13,526 nt of DNA, taken from positions 1-13,526 of the forward strand of contig JAQTNV010000077.1 of the NCBI GenBank assembly GCA_028713675.1. Direction: 5' to 3'. Made by a program: the position numbers and the translations under genes. Under the pieces are notes generated by a model that saw only the letters and a list, made by a program, of their open reading frames with translations, ran no database searches and was not told the DNA's origin. Positions 12,252 through 13,526 of this stretch are shown here, in pieces. This DNA comes from a bacterium (GTDB lineage Bacteria; Desulfobacterota; JAPLJL01). Positions within the stretch are counted from its first letter, which is position 1, and every line of letters begins with the position of its first letter.

Positions 12252-13526
12252 ATGCTTTCCAATCGGAAACTGTTTCGCCTGGTCCTGGTCCTGATCCTGT
12301 TCGCCTGGTCCGGCGCCCTCGCCCGGCTTTTCGCCGCCGAACTGATCGACCTGAACATCCACCACATCCCTCCCGACGCGGTCCAGGCCGACCAGCCGCT
12401 GACGGTCAGCGCCGACATCATCGATTCCCAGCAGGTCGCCATGGCCATCATCAATTGGAGGACAATCGGGGAACCGGGGTTCCGCCGGAACAAGATGGTC
12501 CTCTCCGATCCCTCCCGCCACCGTTTTACCGCCACGATTCCCGCGGCCTGGCTGACCCGCCCCGGGATCGAATACTTCATTTCCGCCGTGGATATCAACC
12601 AGGAATTCCACTCGCTGTTCAAGGACGAGAAATTCCCCCAGCAGGTCTGGTTCGAAGGGGAAAAAGCCCAGGCCCCCGAGGCCACCCAGGCCGTCCGGGA
12701 GGAGTTCGCCCTCTTCGCCGCCGAGGAGGTCATCAGCGCCGCCGCCAAGCATGAGCAGAAACTGATCGAAGCCCCCTCCGCGGTCAGCGTGATCTCCCGC
12801 GAGGAAATCCAGGCCATGGGCCTGACCTCGCTCGCGGACATCCTCCGGATTGTCCCCGGGATCGAGGTCTACGAGATCAGCCCCGGATACCAGGTGGTGG
12901 GGTTCCGCGGTCAGGCCAACGAAACCAACGACCTGGTCGTGGTTCTCCTGGACGGGAGGGAAGTAAACAACCCGGCCCTGGGCACCACCTTTTATTCCAC
13001 CCTGCCCGTTTCCCCGCTGGAGATCGAAAGAATCGAGATCATCCGCGGTCCGGGCAGTTCCCTCTACGGCGCCAACGCCTTTTCCGGGGTCATCAACATC
13101 ATCACCCAGTCGGAGAAATCCGCCGACCGGATCGTCTCCGGTTACGGGGGCGGCGGCAACGGCGGCCATCCGGTTCTGGGAACCTTTCTCCGGGCGGGGG
13201 GATTCATCCAGGCCAAAAATCATTATTACGCGAGCGGCGGCTACAAGCGGGAGGCTTTCTGGTCCACCCGGTTGGGAAACGCCCAGAATCTGGGATACGG
13301 CCGGGTCCAGTTCCAGCGCCGGTTTGACCAGGACGGCAAGATCGCCCTCAGCCTCGAGGGAGGGGTCGATTCCGGAGACTGGGATTACTTCTTCCCGCTC
13401 TCGGCCGTGGGGATGTCCGGGCAGGAGTATTTCGCCCGTCTCGGGTTCCGGGGCTACGGCTTTTCCACCCAGCTTTACTGGAACCGGCTCAACGGGAACA
13501 TGAAATTCATCGACCCGGAGATCGAA
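12252..13526 (+). CDS. TonB-dependent outer-membrane receptor with N-terminal Ig-like domain (C-terminus missing)
   Basis: 425 codons run to the window edge; the barrel continues beyond. Such receptors are outer-membrane beta-barrels that import iron chelates, cobalamin or large nutrients using TonB energy. Residues 1-29 are a Sec signal peptide (cut probably after LFAA). Residues about 36-117 look like an Ig-like beta-sandwich (DQPLTVSADIIDS, HRFTATIPAAWL, GIEYFISAVD), expected in the periplasm. EEVISAAAK at 158-166 is TonB-box-like. The plug follows at about 170-287: PSAVSVISREEIQAMG, LADILRIVPGIEVYE, VVGFRGQ, VLLDGREVN, IERIEIIRGPGSSLYGANAF and GVINIIT. Barrel strands begin near 295. No substrate can be named. 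The ATG is 7 bases after the preceding stop and lacks a clear ribosome site, suggesting coupling; an in-frame TAA at 12237 excludes longer forms. Confidence 0.93.
   Translation, partial: MLSNRKLFRLVLVLILFAWSGALARLFAAELIDLNIHHIPPDAVQADQPLTVSADIIDSQQVAMAIINWRTIGEPGFRRNKMVLSDPSRHRFTATIPAAWLTRPGIEYFISAVDINQEFHSLFKDEKFPQQVWFEGEKAQAPEATQAVREEFALFAAEEVISAAAKHEQKLIEAPSAVSVISREEIQAMGLTSLADILRIVPGIEVYEISPGYQVVGFRGQANETNDLVVVLLDGREVNNPALGTTFYSTLPVSPLEIERIEIIRGPGSSLYGANAFSGVINIITQSEKSADRIVSGYGGGGNGGHPVLGTFLRAGGFIQAKNHYYASGGYKREAFWSTRLGNAQNLGYGRVQFQRRFDQDGKIALSLEGGVDSGDWDYFFPLSAVGMSGQEYFARLGFRGYGFSTQLYWNRLNGNMKFIDPEIE

Noticed and set aside
11147-13223. Two long minus-strand open frames (11147-12097 and 12189-13223) opposite the second lipoprotein and the TonB receptor
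   Set aside because: They are shadows of high-GC coding DNA; the plus-strand proteins have signal peptides and the TonB plug motifs.

Overview
The window is 13.5 kb of GC-rich, gene-dense DNA from a Gram-negative bacterium. Two lipoproteins and a TonB-dependent outer-membrane receptor imply an outer membrane. The mix of yebC-ruvC-ruvA-ruvB, a biotin-dependent pyruvate/oxaloacetate carboxyltransferase with a tiny partner protein, and a large repeat-rich Ser/Thr kinase suggests a deltaproteobacterium-like lineage or an uncultured candidate phylum. The sequence alone does not settle which. There is no sign of phage, insertion sequence, tRNA, rRNA or CRISPR, and no gene-free stretch exceeds 300 bases.

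Left arm (1-5330, minus strand, read right to left). A good sigma70-like promoter (TTTACA, 17 bases, TAATAT) with an almost palindromic spacer drives yebC, ruvC, ruvA and ruvB. These cover translation support and Holliday-junction branch migration and resolution. About 85 bases beyond ruvB lies a membrane-anchored Ser/Thr protein kinase whose C-terminus runs off the window. It has one transmembrane helix, about 24 exactly 13-residue helical repeats, two canonical TPRs, and a kinase domain at the C-terminal end.

Middle (5330-7760, plus strand). A 66-aa protein resembles the cytosolic tail of sodium-pump decarboxylase small subunits but has no membrane helix. Nine bases later comes a 665-aa carboxyltransferase/biotin-carrier protein (PycB/OadA type). 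The pair ends at a near-perfect rho-independent terminator. Between it and the convergent Nudix gene lies a compact structured element that can fold as a three-way junction, followed by an array of 7-9 bp repeats that runs through the stop codon and C-terminal tail of the Nudix gene.

Right arm (8410-13526). A Nudix hydrolase (minus) is divergent from a plus-strand operon. The operon encodes two tandem, distantly paralogous exported TPR-type lipoproteins (573 and 637 aa), then, 7 bases later, a TonB-dependent receptor with an Ig-like domain before its plug (partial, 425 codons). A large helical lipoprotein beside a TonB receptor that carries an N-terminal beta-sandwich recalls the SusC/SusD nutrient-import layout. 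No SusD sequence signature is visible, so this may be an undescribed analogue and is the most promising lead here. The second lead is the 13-residue-repeat kinase.
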